Shown: positions 1 to 10,282, numbered from the stretch's first letter. The stretch: DNA of 64,000 nucleotides from Alkalimonas collagenimarina (GCF_030717845.1 NZ_JAUZVZ010000002.1:1-64000), one strand, 5' to 3'. The notes: generated by a model not told the origin, from the letters alone. Translations and numbers: made by a program.

Positions 1-49
1 GTGTTCTGCTCTACTATGGTTTTGAAACCTAGGTCTGGAAAATATAACT

Positions 50-2080
50 ATGCAAAAAATAATACAATCTATATTAAGTGTCAGTTTGTTGCTGCTTACG
101 CTGCACTTATGGGCTGATACAGTCCACCCCCTGAAATATGATGATGTATTCCATCTTGAGTTAGTGACTGATCCTCAGGTCAATGCCAAAGGCGAACAGG
201 TGGTGTTTGTTCGGAACTGGATGGATCGTCAAACGGATCGGCGTCGAATGGCGTTGTGGATCATGAATACCGATGGTTCATCAATGCAGCCATTGACTCA
301 AACCGAAAACAACGCCAGCTCTCCTCGTTGGTCGCCTGATCAGCAACGTATTGCTTATGTGCAGGATGGCCAAATTCATGTGTTGTGGCTTGACTCCGGT
401 CGTTCGGTGCAAATTAGCCAATTGCCTCATGCCCCAAATAATTTGATGTGGTCACCCGATGGTAAATGGCTATCCTTCTCTATGTTTACGCCAAAATCAT
501 CACCTGCACCGGTCACGTTGCCAGGCAAGCCTGCTAATGCTACTTGGGCAAAGCCACCTATCTATATTGATAGCATGCAATATCGCGCGGATGGTGCTGG
601 TTACTTACCGAGCGGTTTTCGCCATCATTACATGATCGCTGCTGACGGTGGTTCTGCCATTCAATTGACTGATGGTGATTACAATCACAGTGGTGAATTG
701 AGCTGGCAAGCAGATGGTAAAGCGGTCTATTTCTCCGCCAATCGGCGTGAGCAAGCGTATCGGGCACCAGTGAACTCAGCAATTTACCGGCTGGAGCTTG
801 AAAATCGTCAGGTTGATGTGGTGTATGATCCAGATGGTCCTGCATCTCAGCCGATGCTATCACCAGATGGTAAACTTATCGCATTCCTCGGCTTTCCTGA
901 CCGGAAGCTCGCTCACCAAGCCAGTCGTCTTTATGTCATGAATGTTGATGGCAGTAATGTTCGGGCATTAACGGATGATTTGGATCGCCATATTAATGCG
1001 TTTCAGTGGCAGAGCAATAACCGTGGACTTTACATTCAATTTGATGATAAAGGTTTAGGTCAGATTGCTTTACAGCCACTGCGCGGTAATCGTGAAGTAC
1101 TGGTTCAGGATCTTGGTGGTGTTAGTTATAGCCGCCCCTACAGCGGTGGTCAGTTTAGTGTAGCGGATAATGGCTACATCGCGTATACCCAAGCCAGTAC
1201 TAATCGACCAGCTGAACTTGCGATGCAGCATCGACGCAGTCAGCGCACATTGACTAATTTCAATGCTGATTTACTGTTTAAACGAACCATTGGTCGTGTT
1301 GAGGAGATCTGGTACGACTCTTCTATTGATGATGAAAAGATTCATGGCTGGATTATGTATCCACCGGGTTTTGATAGCAGTAAGAAGTATCCACTGATCT
1401 TAGAGATCCATGGTGGGCCCCATACGGCTTATGGACCCGTGTTCGCTATGGAACTGCAGCTGATGGCAGCCCAAGGCTATGTAGTGCTATACACCAACCC
1501 TAGAGGCAGCACCAGTTATGGTGAGGACTTTGCCAATTTGATCCATCACAACTATCCAAGTCATGATTACAATGACTTAATGGATGGTGTTGATGCGGTC
1601 ATCGCGCGTGGTTATATCGATGAAGACGAGCTTTTCGTTACCGGAGGCAGTGGTGGAGGAGTGTTAACCACCTGGACCATAGGTCATACTGATCGTTTTG
1701 CAGCTGCAGCCGCTATCAACCCAGTGATCAACTGGTATAGCTTTGTACTCAATGCTGATATGTACAACTACTTTACACAGTACTGGTTTCCGGGTTTACC
1801 TTGGGATATTCCTGAGCATTATTTAAAATACTCACCCATCTCTTATGTTGGTAATGTGAGTACACCTACCATGCTATTTACCGGCGAATCTGACTATCGA
1901 ACACCTATTTCAGAGACTGAGCAGTATTATCAAGCATTGCAGTTGCGGGGTATTGAAACGGCTATGGTACGTATTCCTGATGCTTCGCATTCATTGCATG
2001 CGCGACCAAGTAACCTGATGGCAAAACCAGCCTACGTGATTCACTGGTTTGAACGTTATCGGAAGTCCAATAAAGATTAA
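50..2080 (+). CDS. Secreted S9-family prolyl oligopeptidase/dipeptidyl aminopeptidase
   Basis: 676 aa. Residues 1-22 form a signal peptide (hydrophobic core, likely cut after LWA), so it is exported. Residues ~30-400 contain repeated PRWSPD/WSPDGKW/LSPDGK segments typical of a TolB/WD40-like beta-propeller. Residues ~430-676 are the alpha/beta-hydrolase peptidase domain: oxyanion segment HGGPH, nucleophile Ser534 in GGSGG, Asp615 in GESDYRTP and His647 in DASHSLH. Family members cleave short peptides, often after Pro or Ala, so a scavenging role in the periplasm is likely; exact specificity cannot be read. It is followed by a strong terminator and looks monocistronic. The upstream region is cut by the window edge, so its promoter is not visible. 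Confidence 0.9.
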   Translation: MQKIIQSILSVSLLLLTLHLWADTVHPLKYDDVFHLELVTDPQVNAKGEQVVFVRNWMDRQTDRRRMALWIMNTDGSSMQPLTQTENNASSPRWSPDQQRIAYVQDGQIHVLWLDSGRSVQISQLPHAPNNLMWSPDGKWLSFSMFTPKSSPAPVTLPGKPANATWAKPPIYIDSMQYRADGAGYLPSGFRHHYMIAADGGSAIQLTDGDYNHSGELSWQADGKAVYFSANRREQAYRAPVNSAIYRLELENRQVDVVYDPDGPASQPMLSPDGKLIAFLGFPDRKLAHQASRLYVMNVDGSNVRALTDDLDRHINAFQWQSNNRGLYIQFDDKGLGQIALQPLRGNREVLVQDLGGVSYSRPYSGGQFSVADNGYIAYTQASTNRPAELAMQHRRSQRTLTNFNADLLFKRTIGRVEEIWYDSSIDDEKIHGWIMYPPGFDSSKKYPLILEIHGGPHTAYGPVFAMELQLMAAQGYVVLYTNPRGSTSYGEDFANLIHHNYPSHDYNDLMDGVDAVIARGYIDEDELFVTGGSGGGVLTTWTIGHTDRFAAAAAINPVINWYSFVLNADMYNYFTQYWFPGLPWDIPEHYLKYSPISYVGNVSTPTMLFTGESDYRTPISETEQYYQALQLRGIETAMVRIPDASHSLHARPSNLMAKPAYVIHWFERYRKSNKD

Positions 2081-2098
2081 CAATAGATTGATACACTG

Positions 2099-2130
2099 AA
2101 AGCCCAATGCATGCATTGGGCTTTCTTCTT
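2099..2130 (+). terminator. Intrinsic terminator after the S9 peptidase
   Basis: A perfect 22-nt palindrome (2101-2122, AGCCCAATGCA plus its complement) extended by two A-T pairs and followed by a T-rich run. It lies 20 nt after the peptidase stop and separates that gene from tRNA-Trp. Confidence 0.75.
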
Positions 2131-2229
2131 TTATTGAAGAGGTGTATGTTTTGTATGCATTCAACTGGAGATAGCATGAATTCTGCTTTACCTTTCAGCC
2201 GGCTTTTGTATAATGGCGCGACCAAAAGT

Positions 2230-2306
2230 AGGGGCATAGTTCCAATTGGTAGAACAGCGGTCTCCAAAACCGACGGTTGGGGGTTCGAATCCCTCTGCCC
2301 CTGCCA
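2230..2306 (+). tRNA. tRNA-Trp (anticodon CCA)
   Basis: Cloverleaf of 77 nt with encoded CCA. The acceptor stem AGGGGCA (2230-2236) pairs with TGCCCCT (2296-2302), followed by discriminator G and CCA (2304-2306). The D stem is GTTC/GAAC. The anticodon loop CTCCAAA carries CCA. The T arm is GGGGG-TTCGAAT-CCCTC. The top anticodon-stem pair is a G27-A43 mismatch; from memory this also occurs in some related tRNA-Trp, so I do not treat it as damage. It lies 56 nt before holD, not next to an rRNA operon in this window. Confidence 0.97.
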
Positions 2307-2361
2307 CTTTGGTCTGAATCATCTGATTCAGCCAGCGCCAGACCAGCAATAGGTAAAGACC

Positions 2362-2745
2362 GTGCTTAGTCCAGCTCAACATCAATTACTTCAATTGCTA
2401 AAAATTCAGCCGCTGCAACTGCGTTCTCAGTTTGCTAGCCAGTCAGATACAACTGCAGTAAAACCTCCAGAGTTAGAGTATGCAACCGTATCCGAGCCAC
2501 AACCCTATGTGCCCGATCTTTCTGATGTCATTTGCCAGGACATTATGAGCCTGTTTCAGCAGACACCCGTTAAAAGCGAGTTATCCTTTCAGTTGGGGTC
2601 ATTAAGCTGGTTCATTGATCATCGCGCGACAGAGTCGCTGTTGACTGAAAGTCAGCTTATCACGCCACCGCTGTCATTATTGCGACAGCCCGCTATGAAA
2701 CGTCAGCTATGGCAACAATTAAGTTGTTACCTTGATCAGCTTTAA
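2362..2745 (+). CDS. holD: DNA polymerase III psi subunit
   Basis: 127 aa, GTG start preceded by AGGTAA at good spacing. Psi bridges the clamp loader and single-stranded-DNA-binding protein through chi in the replicative polymerase. Evidence is a C-terminal resemblance to E. coli HolD (a TPPLSLLR...LWQQLSCY segment matching SPALTDLR...LWQQICTY), an internal SLSWFI segment matching NSWRLG, a similar small size, and the holD-rimI gene order. HolD is poorly conserved, so the call leans partly on synteny. The end overlaps rimI by 14 nt, implying translational coupling. Confidence 0.82.
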   Translation: MLSPAQHQLLQLLKIQPLQLRSQFASQSDTTAVKPPELEYATVSEPQPYVPDLSDVICQDIMSLFQQTPVKSELSFQLGSLSWFIDHRATESLLTESQLITPPLSLLRQPAMKRQLWQQLSCYLDQL

Positions 2746-3190
2746 ACCCGTTGAGCCTGCTGAGATTGACGTGCTGGTTGCGCTGGAGCAACAAGCCACT
2801 GAATATCCATGGAGTCGGGCCTTATTCGAAAGCTGTCTGCAGCCCGATTACTCTAATTATGTGCTAAGACAGGGCCAGCAAGTGCTTGGCTACTACTTTG
2901 CGCAGCAGGTGCTCGACGAAGTGACTCTATTCACCATAACTGTTGCTGCTGATCAGCAGGGTAAAGGGTACGGCAGATCACTGTTACAGCATATGATACA
3001 ACAAGCAAAAAGTGCTGGTTGCCGCCAAGTCTGGCTGGAAGTTCGTGCATCAAATCAACCGGCAATTAACTTATACCACTCTGCCGGCTTTCAACCGGCA
3101 GGGGTACGTAAAGGGTATTATCAGAATGCTGCGGGCAGCGAAGATGCTGTTGTGATGCAGCTTTTGTTGACTAAATCCACCACTGAATAA
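2732..3190 (+). CDS. rimI: Ribosomal protein S18-alanine N-acetyltransferase
   Basis: 152-aa single-domain GNAT. Acetyl-CoA-binding motif A is seen as DQQGKGYGRSLL (~residues 88-99), and motif B as NQPAINLYHSAGFQPAGVRKGYY, typical of RimI, which acetylates the N-terminal Ala of ribosomal protein S18. Reading starts at a TTG inside the 3' end of holD. A later start is not excluded, but the N-terminal FKPVEPAEIDVLVALEQQ segment fits the family. Its 3' end overlaps the convergent permease gene by 20 nt. Confidence 0.93.
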   Translation: MISFKPVEPAEIDVLVALEQQATEYPWSRALFESCLQPDYSNYVLRQGQQVLGYYFAQQVLDEVTLFTITVAADQQGKGYGRSLLQHMIQQAKSAGCRQVWLEVRASNQPAINLYHSAGFQPAGVRKGYYQNAAGSEDAVVMQLLLTKSTTE

Positions 3191-4109
3191 GCTGTAAATA
3201 CAGCGGGATCCCCAAAAGAACATTCAACGGGAAGGTAATACCTAACGCCGCCAGTAAGGATAAGCCAACATCAGCATTTGGTATGGCAGTTCGAATCGCC
3301 ACCGGCGCCGCAATGTAAGATGCACTCGCCGTCAGGCTTGCCAGAATGAGAATTGAGCCGACGGGTAGATCCAGCCAGAACCCGGCAAAAATTCCTGCGA
3401 TCCCTAAAAATACCGGGGCGACCAGTGCAAAACAAATGACCCGCCAGTAGCGTAAGGACAGTCTGCTCATGGTATCGGCAGCTGTTAAGCCCATTTCCAA
3501 TAAGAATAGTGCCAGTACCCCTTTAAAGGCATTGGTAAAGAGCTCGGTCACCGCTGAGCCTTGCTGTGGCCCGTACATGTAACCAATAATGACGCCACCC
3601 ACCAGTAAAATCACCCCACGGTTGGTCAGCGTCTCATGCCAAAGTGCGCTCTGGCTACTTTTCGCTTGCTCCGTTTGACGCCAGCGGTACAAGGCCAGTG
3701 CAACCATAATCGCTGGCAACTCAAGCATCACCAGATACAGAGTAACCTGAGCACCAATGGTGAGCTGCATGCTCTCTGCATAAGCTAAAGCGACAGCAAA
3801 GGTACCAGCACTGGCCGAGCCATAATGGGCGGCAAAACTGGCGCTATCGGCCGATGAAAGGCGAACCAGGCTTCGTAGTAATGGATACAGTAGTAACGGG
3901 AACAGGGCGCCGATCAGGATCACACTACCAAGCTCAGGCAGTAGCTGTAGGTTGAGATTGCCATGCAGCGCCATACCGCCTTTTAAGCCGATGGTCAGCA
4001 TTAGCAGTAAACTAAGAATATCGTAGGCAGCTTTAGGAATCGTTAAATCAGAGCGAAGCAGACCAGCGACTAAACCAAGTACAAAAAACATCACGACTAT
4101 ATCAGGCAT
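3171..4109 (-). CDS. SbtA-family sodium-dependent bicarbonate permease
   Basis: 312 aa with about ten hydrophobic segments in an inverted-repeat pattern. The segments GLKGGMALHG, AHYGSASAGTFAVALAY and LTASASYIAAPVAIR are hallmarks of the SbtA family (PF05982), whose cyanobacterial members import HCO3- with Na+. Function in heterotrophic gammaproteobacteria is not well established; supplying bicarbonate for carboxylases is an inference. No SbtB-like PII gene is adjacent. It lies downstream of a cation-efflux gene on the same strand with a 125-nt gap, so the two may be cotranscribed. Confidence 0.85.
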   Translation of the reverse strand: MPDIVVMFFVLGLVAGLLRSDLTIPKAAYDILSLLLMLTIGLKGGMALHGNLNLQLLPELGSVILIGALFPLLLYPLLRSLVRLSSADSASFAAHYGSASAGTFAVALAYAESMQLTIGAQVTLYLVMLELPAIMVALALYRWRQTEQAKSSQSALWHETLTNRGVILLVGGVIIGYMYGPQQGSAVTELFTNAFKGVLALFLLEMGLTAADTMSRLSLRYWRVICFALVAPVFLGIAGIFAGFWLDLPVGSILILASLTASASYIAAPVAIRTAIPNADVGLSLLAALGITFPLNVLLGIPLYLQLIQWWI

Positions 4110-4234
4110 GGCTCCTCCCCATTAGCTACAAGCAAAACCTGCGCATTGTATACCTCGTTGAGCAGAAAGTGAAACATAAGCGCTAAGAGCAGACCAGTTT
4201 GTGTGATGCTAAGGGGGATGCAACGGTAATTATG

Positions 4235-5134
4235 TTAAGCAAGTCGTTGCGGACTAGCACTTTGCTTGCAGTAAAAATCCAGCCAAATCACCGGCTCCAG
4301 TGGCAGCCGCGCTAATTTACGTTCCAGCTGCTTTTGCACCCCCTGCATTTGTTCAACCCGCTCAATGCCGATGCGAACTTCCAGCAGCAGATAGCTGCCG
4401 CTTTTGGCCATCTTGCACTGGCGGTGGGAAATGCCGAGGATTTCCAGTTCACGGTATACTTGCTTACGAAGCTCAGCCGGCGGGCTGACCATCAAGAGCT
4501 CATTGACTGAATTTTTAACCATCTTGAGCGGTACCTGAATAAAGTAACCGGAAACCAGGATCACCAGCACCGGATCGGCGTACAGCGCCCAGTGTGCAAT
4601 GGGCGTATAGTACAGCGACCAGGTCAGCACAAAGCCCAGCAACACTGCCAAACTCAACACGCCATCCATCCACCACTGGTTCTGTTCGGCTTCAACCAGC
4701 ATTGATTGCAAGTTAGTATTGGCTTTACGCAGCCGCCACCAGATAAAGAAACACAGCAGCACACTGAACAGTGCAAAGAAAATTGCTTTGCCCGCGGCTA
4801 CTTCCCGTCCACCATGCACTATCGCCAGTACTGCAGCGCCAAACGACACTATGCAAACCAATAAAATCACCAGTCCTTTCACGGCAATAGCTAAAGGCTC
4901 AGCTGGTAAGCGGCCAAAGTTAAAACGACTGTCGGCTGGTGAGGTCGCTACCCGCAACGCCATTAAGGATAGCAGCGACAGACCCAAGCTAACCAGTGAA
5001 TAACTACCATCAAAGACGATAGCCATGGAATGGGCCCATAGCCCCCAACCAATACCTGCCAGTGCAAATAAACCAGCGCCGGCAGCAGAAAACTTTATAA
5101 TCGATGACTCCGAACGGATGTTCAGCGACAGCAT
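4235..5134 (-). CDS. Cation diffusion facilitator family transporter
   Basis: 299 aa. Six predicted membrane segments occupy ~residues 15-210, followed by a soluble C-terminal domain of ~90 aa, the CDF layout. Likely metal-site residues are the Asp of FDGSYSLVSLG in TM2 and the Asp residues of WWMDGVLS and YADPVLV in the TM5 region. The TM2 site lacks the usual His-x-x-x-Asp spacing of zinc exporters such as ZitB and FieF, so the substrate (Fe, Mn, Co or Na-like) cannot be assigned. A LysR regulator is divergently encoded 165 nt away. Confidence 0.85.
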   Translation of the reverse strand: MLSLNIRSESSIIKFSAAGAGLFALAGIGWGLWAHSMAIVFDGSYSLVSLGLSLLSLMALRVATSPADSRFNFGRLPAEPLAIAVKGLVILLVCIVSFGAAVLAIVHGGREVAAGKAIFFALFSVLLCFFIWWRLRKANTNLQSMLVEAEQNQWWMDGVLSLAVLLGFVLTWSLYYTPIAHWALYADPVLVILVSGYFIQVPLKMVKNSVNELLMVSPPAELRKQVYRELEILGISHRQCKMAKSGSYLLLEVRIGIERVEQMQGVQKQLERKLARLPLEPVIWLDFYCKQSASPQRLA

Positions 5135-5299
5135 AGCAACCTCGATTTATGGAAAAAAGTGACAGTTTATTCGTCAGCATATTATGCTGGTGAATGAAGC
5201 AGATCTTGTTGGTCTGCCTCTATGGCGCTATTCTAAGTGAGGTGTAACGGTAGCAGATAATCGCCGGCCGACGATTTTTTCGGCGCTGATAGGGGTGGC

Positions 5300-6181
5300 A
5301 TGAAAGTTATTCAGGCTGAAGTATTTTTGGTGGTGCTGGAGGAGGGGTCGGTAGCCGCGGCTGCTCGTCAGCTTGGCCGCAGCCGCACCACCATCAGCAG
5401 TGTGCTCAGCAGCTTTGAAGATGAGCTGGCAGTGACTTTGTTTGAACGCTCCGGCAATGAGCTGGCGGCTACGCCGATTGCCTGGGCCATCAAGCCGGAT
5501 TGCATTCGGCTATTGCAATCGGCCAGACAGATTGAGCAGCGGTGTCAGCAACAGCGTAGCGGTATTGAGTCGACATTACGGATAGCCCGTGATGATGCAC
5601 TACCAGAGAGCTTCTGGCGTGAGACTATGACGGCACTGAAACAGCAGTTTCCACTGACTGGGATTTCAGTTTATCTGGCACCGCCTCAGGAATTGCCGGA
5701 GTTGGTCGATTGGCAGTCGGTCGATCTCGCCTTTGGCCTGGCGCAGCAAAATGAACCGCACGAAAGTCTGCAGTTTCGGCCGCTAGGTGGGCTTAGAGTG
5801 ATGATGGTGACCTGCCCGGAGCACGCGCTCTACCGTTTACCCTTGGTGCACGATGATGACTTGCAGCAGTACACACAGGTGACCACCGCCTATTTGCAGG
5901 ATGATTTGCTGGTACCGCAATTATCAGGGGCGTCCAACTACTTGGCGCTAACCCAGTTTGAACTCATTCGTGATGCGGTGATCAGTGGTGCAGGTTGGTC
6001 GCGTTTGCCGCAGCCGGTCATTATGAAGCAACTTAAAGCTGAGCAGCTGCGGGTGCTGAAGCATCCAGGGGCGTTGAACTGGCAGTCCTATCAGTTAATT
6101 TGTGAACAGGGTTATGCCATCGGGCGTGTGGCTAGCTGGCTAGAACAGCAGGTTGTGCGTTATTTGACCCAGTTTGGCTAA
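5300..6181 (+). CDS. LysR-family transcriptional regulator
   Basis: 293 aa. The N-terminal winged helix-turn-helix (~residues 2-60) reads FLVVLEEGSVAAAARQLGRS then LTLFER-like VTLFERSG, typical of LysR DNA-binding domains. Residues ~90-290 form the periplasmic-binding-like effector domain. A GGGGTGG Shine-Dalgarno-like stretch lies just before ATG. Its position, divergent from the cation-efflux/SbtA genes, suggests it may control them; this is inference, and no T-N11-A palindrome was identified with confidence in the 165-nt gap. Confidence 0.88.
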   Translation: MKVIQAEVFLVVLEEGSVAAAARQLGRSRTTISSVLSSFEDELAVTLFERSGNELAATPIAWAIKPDCIRLLQSARQIEQRCQQQRSGIESTLRIARDDALPESFWRETMTALKQQFPLTGISVYLAPPQELPELVDWQSVDLAFGLAQQNEPHESLQFRPLGGLRVMMVTCPEHALYRLPLVHDDDLQQYTQVTTAYLQDDLLVPQLSGASNYLALTQFELIRDAVISGAGWSRLPQPVIMKQLKAEQLRVLKHPGALNWQSYQLICEQGYAIGRVASWLEQQVVRYLTQFG

Positions 6182-6251
6182 GTTAAAGTCGACAATAAGG
6201 TTTCCCCCGATCCATCATTCGCGGTAAAATATGGCAACTTTTTTATGCATT

Positions 6252-6282
6252 GCAGCGGATCCAAGGATCCTTTGCTTTTTTT
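6252..6282 (+). terminator. Terminator-like hairpin between lysR and prfC
   Basis: GGATCC-AA-GGATCC (6257-6270) is extended by partly paired GCAG/TTTGC arms and followed by seven T residues (6276-6282). It lies 70 nt after the LysR stop and only 24 nt before prfC, so it may end lysR transcription or act in the prfC leader. Confidence 0.6.
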
Positions 6283-6305
6283 GCTATTGTCGCTACGAGT
6301 ATTGA

Positions 6306-7892
6306 ATGAGCAACCAACAGTTACAGCAGGAAATCAACAGCCGGCGTACCTTCGCTATTATCAGTCACCCGGATGCCGGTAAAACCACCATCACCGAGAA
6401 GGTATTATTATTTGGCGAACTGATCCAAAAAGCAGGTACCGTCAAAGGCAAAAAGTCAGGTCAATATGCTGCATCAGACTGGATGGAGATGGAAAAAGAA
6501 CGGGGCATTTCTGTCACCACCTCGGTGATGCAGTTTCCATACAATGATTGCTTAGTCAATCTGCTGGATACCCCCGGCCACGAAGATTTCTCCGAAGATA
6601 CCTATCGTACCTTGACGGCGGTTGATTCCTGTTTAATGGTGATTGATGCCGCCAAAGGGGTTGAAGAACGTACCATCAAGCTGATGGAAGTAACGCGGCT
6701 GCGTGATACCCCTATCCTGACCTTTATGAACAAAATGGATCGTGATATCCGCGACCCTATAGATCTGCTGGATGAAGTAGAAAGTGTCTTGAATATCGCC
6801 TGCGCGCCCATCACCTGGCCGATTGGGTGTGGCAAGGAGTTTAAAGGGGTCTATCACCTGCAGCGCGATGAAATCATTTTGTATAAATCGGGTTTGGGCC
6901 ATACCATTCAAGATCTGCAAGTGATTAAAGGGCTGAATAACCCCGAACTGGATGCTCGCATTGGTTCTTTAGCCGATGAGCTGCGCGAAGAGCTTGAGTT
7001 AGTGCAAGGGGCCAGCCATGAGTTTGATCAGGAGCTGTTTTTAAAAGGCGAATTAACCCCGGTATTCTTTGGTACTGCCTTAGGCAACTTCGGTGTGGAT
7101 CATATGCTGGATGGTTTAACGGCCTGGGCACCAACGCCTCAGCCACGTGACACTAACACCCGTACTGTGTTGCCAAGTGAAGCTGGCTTTACTGGCTTCG
7201 TTTTTAAAATTCAGGCGAATATGGACCCAAAACACCGTGATCGGGTGGCTTTTTTACGGATTTGCTCCGGCAAGTACGAAAAAGGCATGAAAATGCGCCA
7301 TGTACGAATTGGCAAAGAGGTACAGATCTCACATGCATTGACCTTTGTCGCCGGTGATCGTGAGCATGTTGAAGAAGCATGGCCTGGCGATATCATCGGC
7401 CTGCACAACCACGGTACCATTAAAATTGGTGATACCTTTACGGTCGGTGAAGACATGCAGTTTAGCGGTATCCCCAACTTTGCACCTGAACTGTTTCGCC
7501 GGATCCGCTTGCGTGATCCTTTGAAACAAAAGCAGCTACTAAAAGGTCTGGTGCAGCTATCGGAAGAAGGTGCCGTGCAGGTTTTTCGACCCATTGATAG
7601 CAATGATTTAATCGTTGGAGCTGTCGGTATACTGCAGTTTGATGTGGTGGTGCATCGCCTGAAATCTGAGTACAACGTAGATGCCATGTATGAAAGTGTG
7701 AACGTCTCGACGGCGCGTTGGGTTTACAGCGATGACAGTAAAGCGATGGCTGAGTTTAAGAAAAAAGCCAGCCAGAATTTGGCGCTGGATGGCGGTGATA
7801 ACCTGACCTATATAGCTCCAACTATGGTGAACCTGAATTTGTCGATGGAGCGCTATCCAAAGATTCAGTTTATGAAAACCCGTGAACACTAA
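6306..7892 (+). CDS. prfC: Peptide chain release factor 3 (GTPase)
   Basis: 528 aa, the usual RF3 length. RF3 is the translational GTPase that removes RF1/RF2 from the ribosome after termination. GTPase motifs are G1 HPDAGKTT (21-28), the switch I region ending GISVTTS, G3 DTPGHE (88-93) and G4 NKMD (142-145), followed by EF-Tu-like domain 2 and the RF3 C-terminal domain. The gene follows a terminator-like hairpin by 24 nt. It lies 12 nt before argS, so the two probably share a transcript. Confidence 0.98.
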   Translation: MSNQQLQQEINSRRTFAIISHPDAGKTTITEKVLLFGELIQKAGTVKGKKSGQYAASDWMEMEKERGISVTTSVMQFPYNDCLVNLLDTPGHEDFSEDTYRTLTAVDSCLMVIDAAKGVEERTIKLMEVTRLRDTPILTFMNKMDRDIRDPIDLLDEVESVLNIACAPITWPIGCGKEFKGVYHLQRDEIILYKSGLGHTIQDLQVIKGLNNPELDARIGSLADELREELELVQGASHEFDQELFLKGELTPVFFGTALGNFGVDHMLDGLTAWAPTPQPRDTNTRTVLPSEAGFTGFVFKIQANMDPKHRDRVAFLRICSGKYEKGMKMRHVRIGKEVQISHALTFVAGDREHVEEAWPGDIIGLHNHGTIKIGDTFTVGEDMQFSGIPNFAPELFRRIRLRDPLKQKQLLKGLVQLSEEGAVQVFRPIDSNDLIVGAVGILQFDVVVHRLKSEYNVDAMYESVNVSTARWVYSDDSKAMAEFKKKASQNLALDGGDNLTYIAPTMVNLNLSMERYPKIQFMKTREH

Positions 7893-7904
7893 CAGGCAGA
7901 GCGC

Positions 7905-9644
7905 ATGAATATTAAGCAATTATTGACCGAGAAAACTCAAGCTGCATTTGCCGTGCTGGGGGTACCCGCCGAAACGAATCCTGCAGTCACGGTAAGTACC
8001 CGCACGGAATTTGGTGATTATCAGATCAATGGCGCTATGAGCGCTGCTAAGCAATTGAAAACTAACCCGCGTCAGTTAGCACAACAGTTGGTGGATGCGT
8101 TGGATCTGGATGCAGTAGCCGACAAGGTGGAGATTGCCGGTCCTGGCTTTATCAATGTGACGTTAAAAGCGGACTGGCTGGCAGCACAGTTAACCGAGGC
8201 TGCGGCTGACCCACGACTTGGCGTCAGAGAAAATCCTCAGCCGCAGCGGGTGGTGGTGGATTATTCAGCGCCAAATCTGGCGAAAGAGATGCACGTTGGC
8301 CATTTACGTTCGACCATCATCGGTGATGCAGTAGTGCGTTGTCTCGAGTTTTGGGGCGATACGGTGATCCGCCAGAATCATATGGGAGACTGGGGTACTC
8401 AGTTTGGTATGTTGATTGCTCATCTGGAAGATCAGCTGGCTGCTGGTGTTGATTTAGAGCAGGTGGCGCTGGCTGATCTGGAAAATTTTTACCGCGAAGC
8501 GAAAAAGCGCTTTGACGATGAAGACGGCTTTGCCGATAAATCCCGTGACTACGTGGTGAAGTTACAAAGTGGTGATGCGCATTGTCAGAAGCTGTGGCAA
8601 TTGTTCATTGATACGTCGATTAAGCACAGCGATGAGCTGTATCGTAAGCTCAATGTCACCCTGACCCATGATGATATCAAGCCGGAAAGTGCTTATAACC
8701 CGATGTTGCATGACATTGTGGATCAACTGAAAGCCAGTGGTCTGGCGGTGGAAGATCAGGGCGCTCTGGTTGTATTCTTGCAGGAGCTGGCCGATAAAGA
8801 AGGCAAGCCATCCCCTTTTATTATTCAGAAAACCGGTGGCGGCTTTCTATATGCCACTACCGATTTAGCCGCGTGTCAGTACCGTAGTCATGACCTGGCG
8901 GCAGATCGCATCATTATTTTTACCGACGCACGCCAGGGCTTGCACTTCAAGCAAGTTGAACTGACTGCGCGTAAAGCTGGCTTGTTGCGCGATGAAACGG
9001 CCTACCATCATTGCCCGTTTGGCACCATGATGGGCGAGGATGGCAAACCCTTTAAAACCCGTACCGGCGGCACCGTCAAGCTGACTGACCTACTGGAAGA
9101 AGCCGTGGTTCGGGCTGATGCCGTGGTGCGGGAAAAATCTACCGGGCTGAGTGAAGCCGATATGCAATTGGTGGCTGGTAAAGTGGGGATTGGAGCGGTT
9201 AAATTTGCCGACTTATCAAAAAACCGTACCAGCGATTACATCTTCAGCTGGGATGCGATGCTAAGCTTTGAAGGTGCCACAGCGCCATACTTACAGTACG
9301 CCTATAGCCGGGTACGCAGCATCGTGCGAAAAGCCGAATTGGCTGATGATTTCAGTGCTGTGATTCAGCTGCAACAGCCGCAAGAAAAGCAGCTGGCGGT
9401 AAAGCTACTTCGTTTTGAAGAAACACTGCAGCTTGTCATCAAGGATGCGCAGCCGAACCTGCTATGCAACTATCTGTATGAGCTGGCAAGTTTATTTATG
9501 AGCTTCTACGAAGCGTGCCCAATTTTGAAAGATGGGATTGAACCAGAGCTACGGGCCAGCCGTTTAATGCTTAGTATCGTATCGGCCCTGATGTTGAAGC
9601 AAGGTCTGGATTTACTGGGTATTGAGGTGATGGAGCGGATGTAA
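7905..9644 (+). CDS. argS: Arginyl-tRNA synthetase
   Basis: 579 aa, class I synthetase charging tRNA-Arg. The N-terminal ~100 residues form the Add-1 (tRNA D-loop contacting) domain. The HIGH signature appears as HVGH (130-133) inside [20 protein letters not shown]. The loop [13 protein letters not shown] replaces KMSKS, as in E. coli ArgRS. The C-terminal helical DALR anticodon-binding domain ends [12 protein letters not shown]-like AGGCAGAG precedes ATG. The stop overlaps the pdxH start (TAATG), showing tight coupling. Confidence 0.98.
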   Translation: MNIKQLLTEKTQAAFAVLGVPAETNPAVTVSTRTEFGDYQINGAMSAAKQLKTNPRQLAQQLVDALDLDAVADKVEIAGPGFINVTLKADWLAAQLTEAAADPRLGVRENPQPQRVVVDYSAPNLAKEMHVGHLRSTIIGDAVVRCLEFWGDTVIRQNHMGDWGTQFGMLIAHLEDQLAAGVDLEQVALADLENFYREAKKRFDDEDGFADKSRDYVVKLQSGDAHCQKLWQLFIDTSIKHSDELYRKLNVTLTHDDIKPESAYNPMLHDIVDQLKASGLAVEDQGALVVFLQELADKEGKPSPFIIQKTGGGFLYATTDLAACQYRSHDLAADRIIIFTDARQGLHFKQVELTARKAGLLRDETAYHHCPFGTMMGEDGKPFKTRTGGTVKLTDLLEEAVVRADAVVREKSTGLSEADMQLVAGKVGIGAVKFADLSKNRTSDYIFSWDAMLSFEGATAPYLQYAYSRVRSIVRKAELADDFSAVIQLQQPQEKQLAVKLLRFEETLQLVIKDAQPNLLCNYLYELASLFMSFYEACPILKDGIEPELRASRLMLSIVSALMLKQGLDLLGIEVMERM

Positions 9645-10282
9645 TGAAAATTGATGCCATTCGGCGTAATTACACCAGAGATAAGTTGGATATGGATAAG
9701 CTAACGGCTGATCCACTGGTGCAATTTGAACATTGGTTGCAGGATGCTGTTGATGCTGAATTACCCGACCCGACTGCGATGTGTGTCGCTTCCGTGGATG
9801 CATCAGGTCAACCGTCGCAGCGGCTGGTCTTACTGAAAGATCTCAATCCGAATGGCTTCGTTTTCTACACCAACCTTGGCAGTAAAAAGGCCACTGAGTT
9901 AGCAGCCAATCCGAAGGTGTGTCTGCACTTTCCCTGGCACCCACTGGAAAGGCAGGTGATTGTGTATGGCACTGCTGAGCGGGTACCGAGCAGTCAGGTG
10001 ATGAAATATTTCTTATCACGACCGAAAGAAAGTCAGCTGGCGGCCTGGGCCTCTGAACAAAGCCGGCCCATTTCTACCCGCCAGGCGCTGTTGCAAAAAT
10101 TTGCGGAAATAAAACACAAATTTGAACATGGTGACGTCACTCTGCCCTCATTCTGGGGTGGTTTTTTAGTGCGTCCGCATCAGATCGAATTCTGGCAGGG
10201 CGGTGAACATCGTTTGCATGACCGTTTTATGTACTCTCAGCAGGACGACGGCAGTTGGTCGATTGACCGGCTATGTCCCTAA
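9644..10282 (+). CDS. pdxH: Pyridoxamine/pyridoxine 5'-phosphate oxidase
   Basis: 212 aa, full length for PdxH, an FMN enzyme making pyridoxal 5'-phosphate in the vitamin B6 pathway and cytosolic salvage. Family signatures include [40 protein letters not shown] and the substrate/FMN segment [16 protein letters not shown], with C-terminal [13 protein letters not shown]. The start overlaps the argS stop by 1 nt, and its end overlaps the next gene by 10 nt, so it is part of a compact prfC-argS-pdxH-DNase operon. Confidence 0.97.
   Translation: MKIDAIRRNYTRDKLDMDKLTADPLVQFEHWLQDAVDAELPDPTAMCVASVDASGQPSQRLVLLKDLNPNGFVFYTNLGSKKATELAANPKVCLHFPWHPLERQVIVYGTAERVPSSQVMKYFLSRPKESQLAAWASEQSRPISTRQALLQKFAEIKHKFEHGDVTLPSFWGGFLVRPHQIEFWQGGEHRLHDRFMYSQQDDGSWSIDRLCP

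Noticed and set aside
2256-2273. G27-A43 mismatch in tRNA-Trp as a sign of a pseudogene
   Set aside because: All other stems and the CCA end are intact, and similar pairs occur in related tRNA-Trp as I recall.
2107-2385. Small frames over tRNA-Trp on both strands
   Set aside because: They run through the tRNA and the terminator; no coding evidence.
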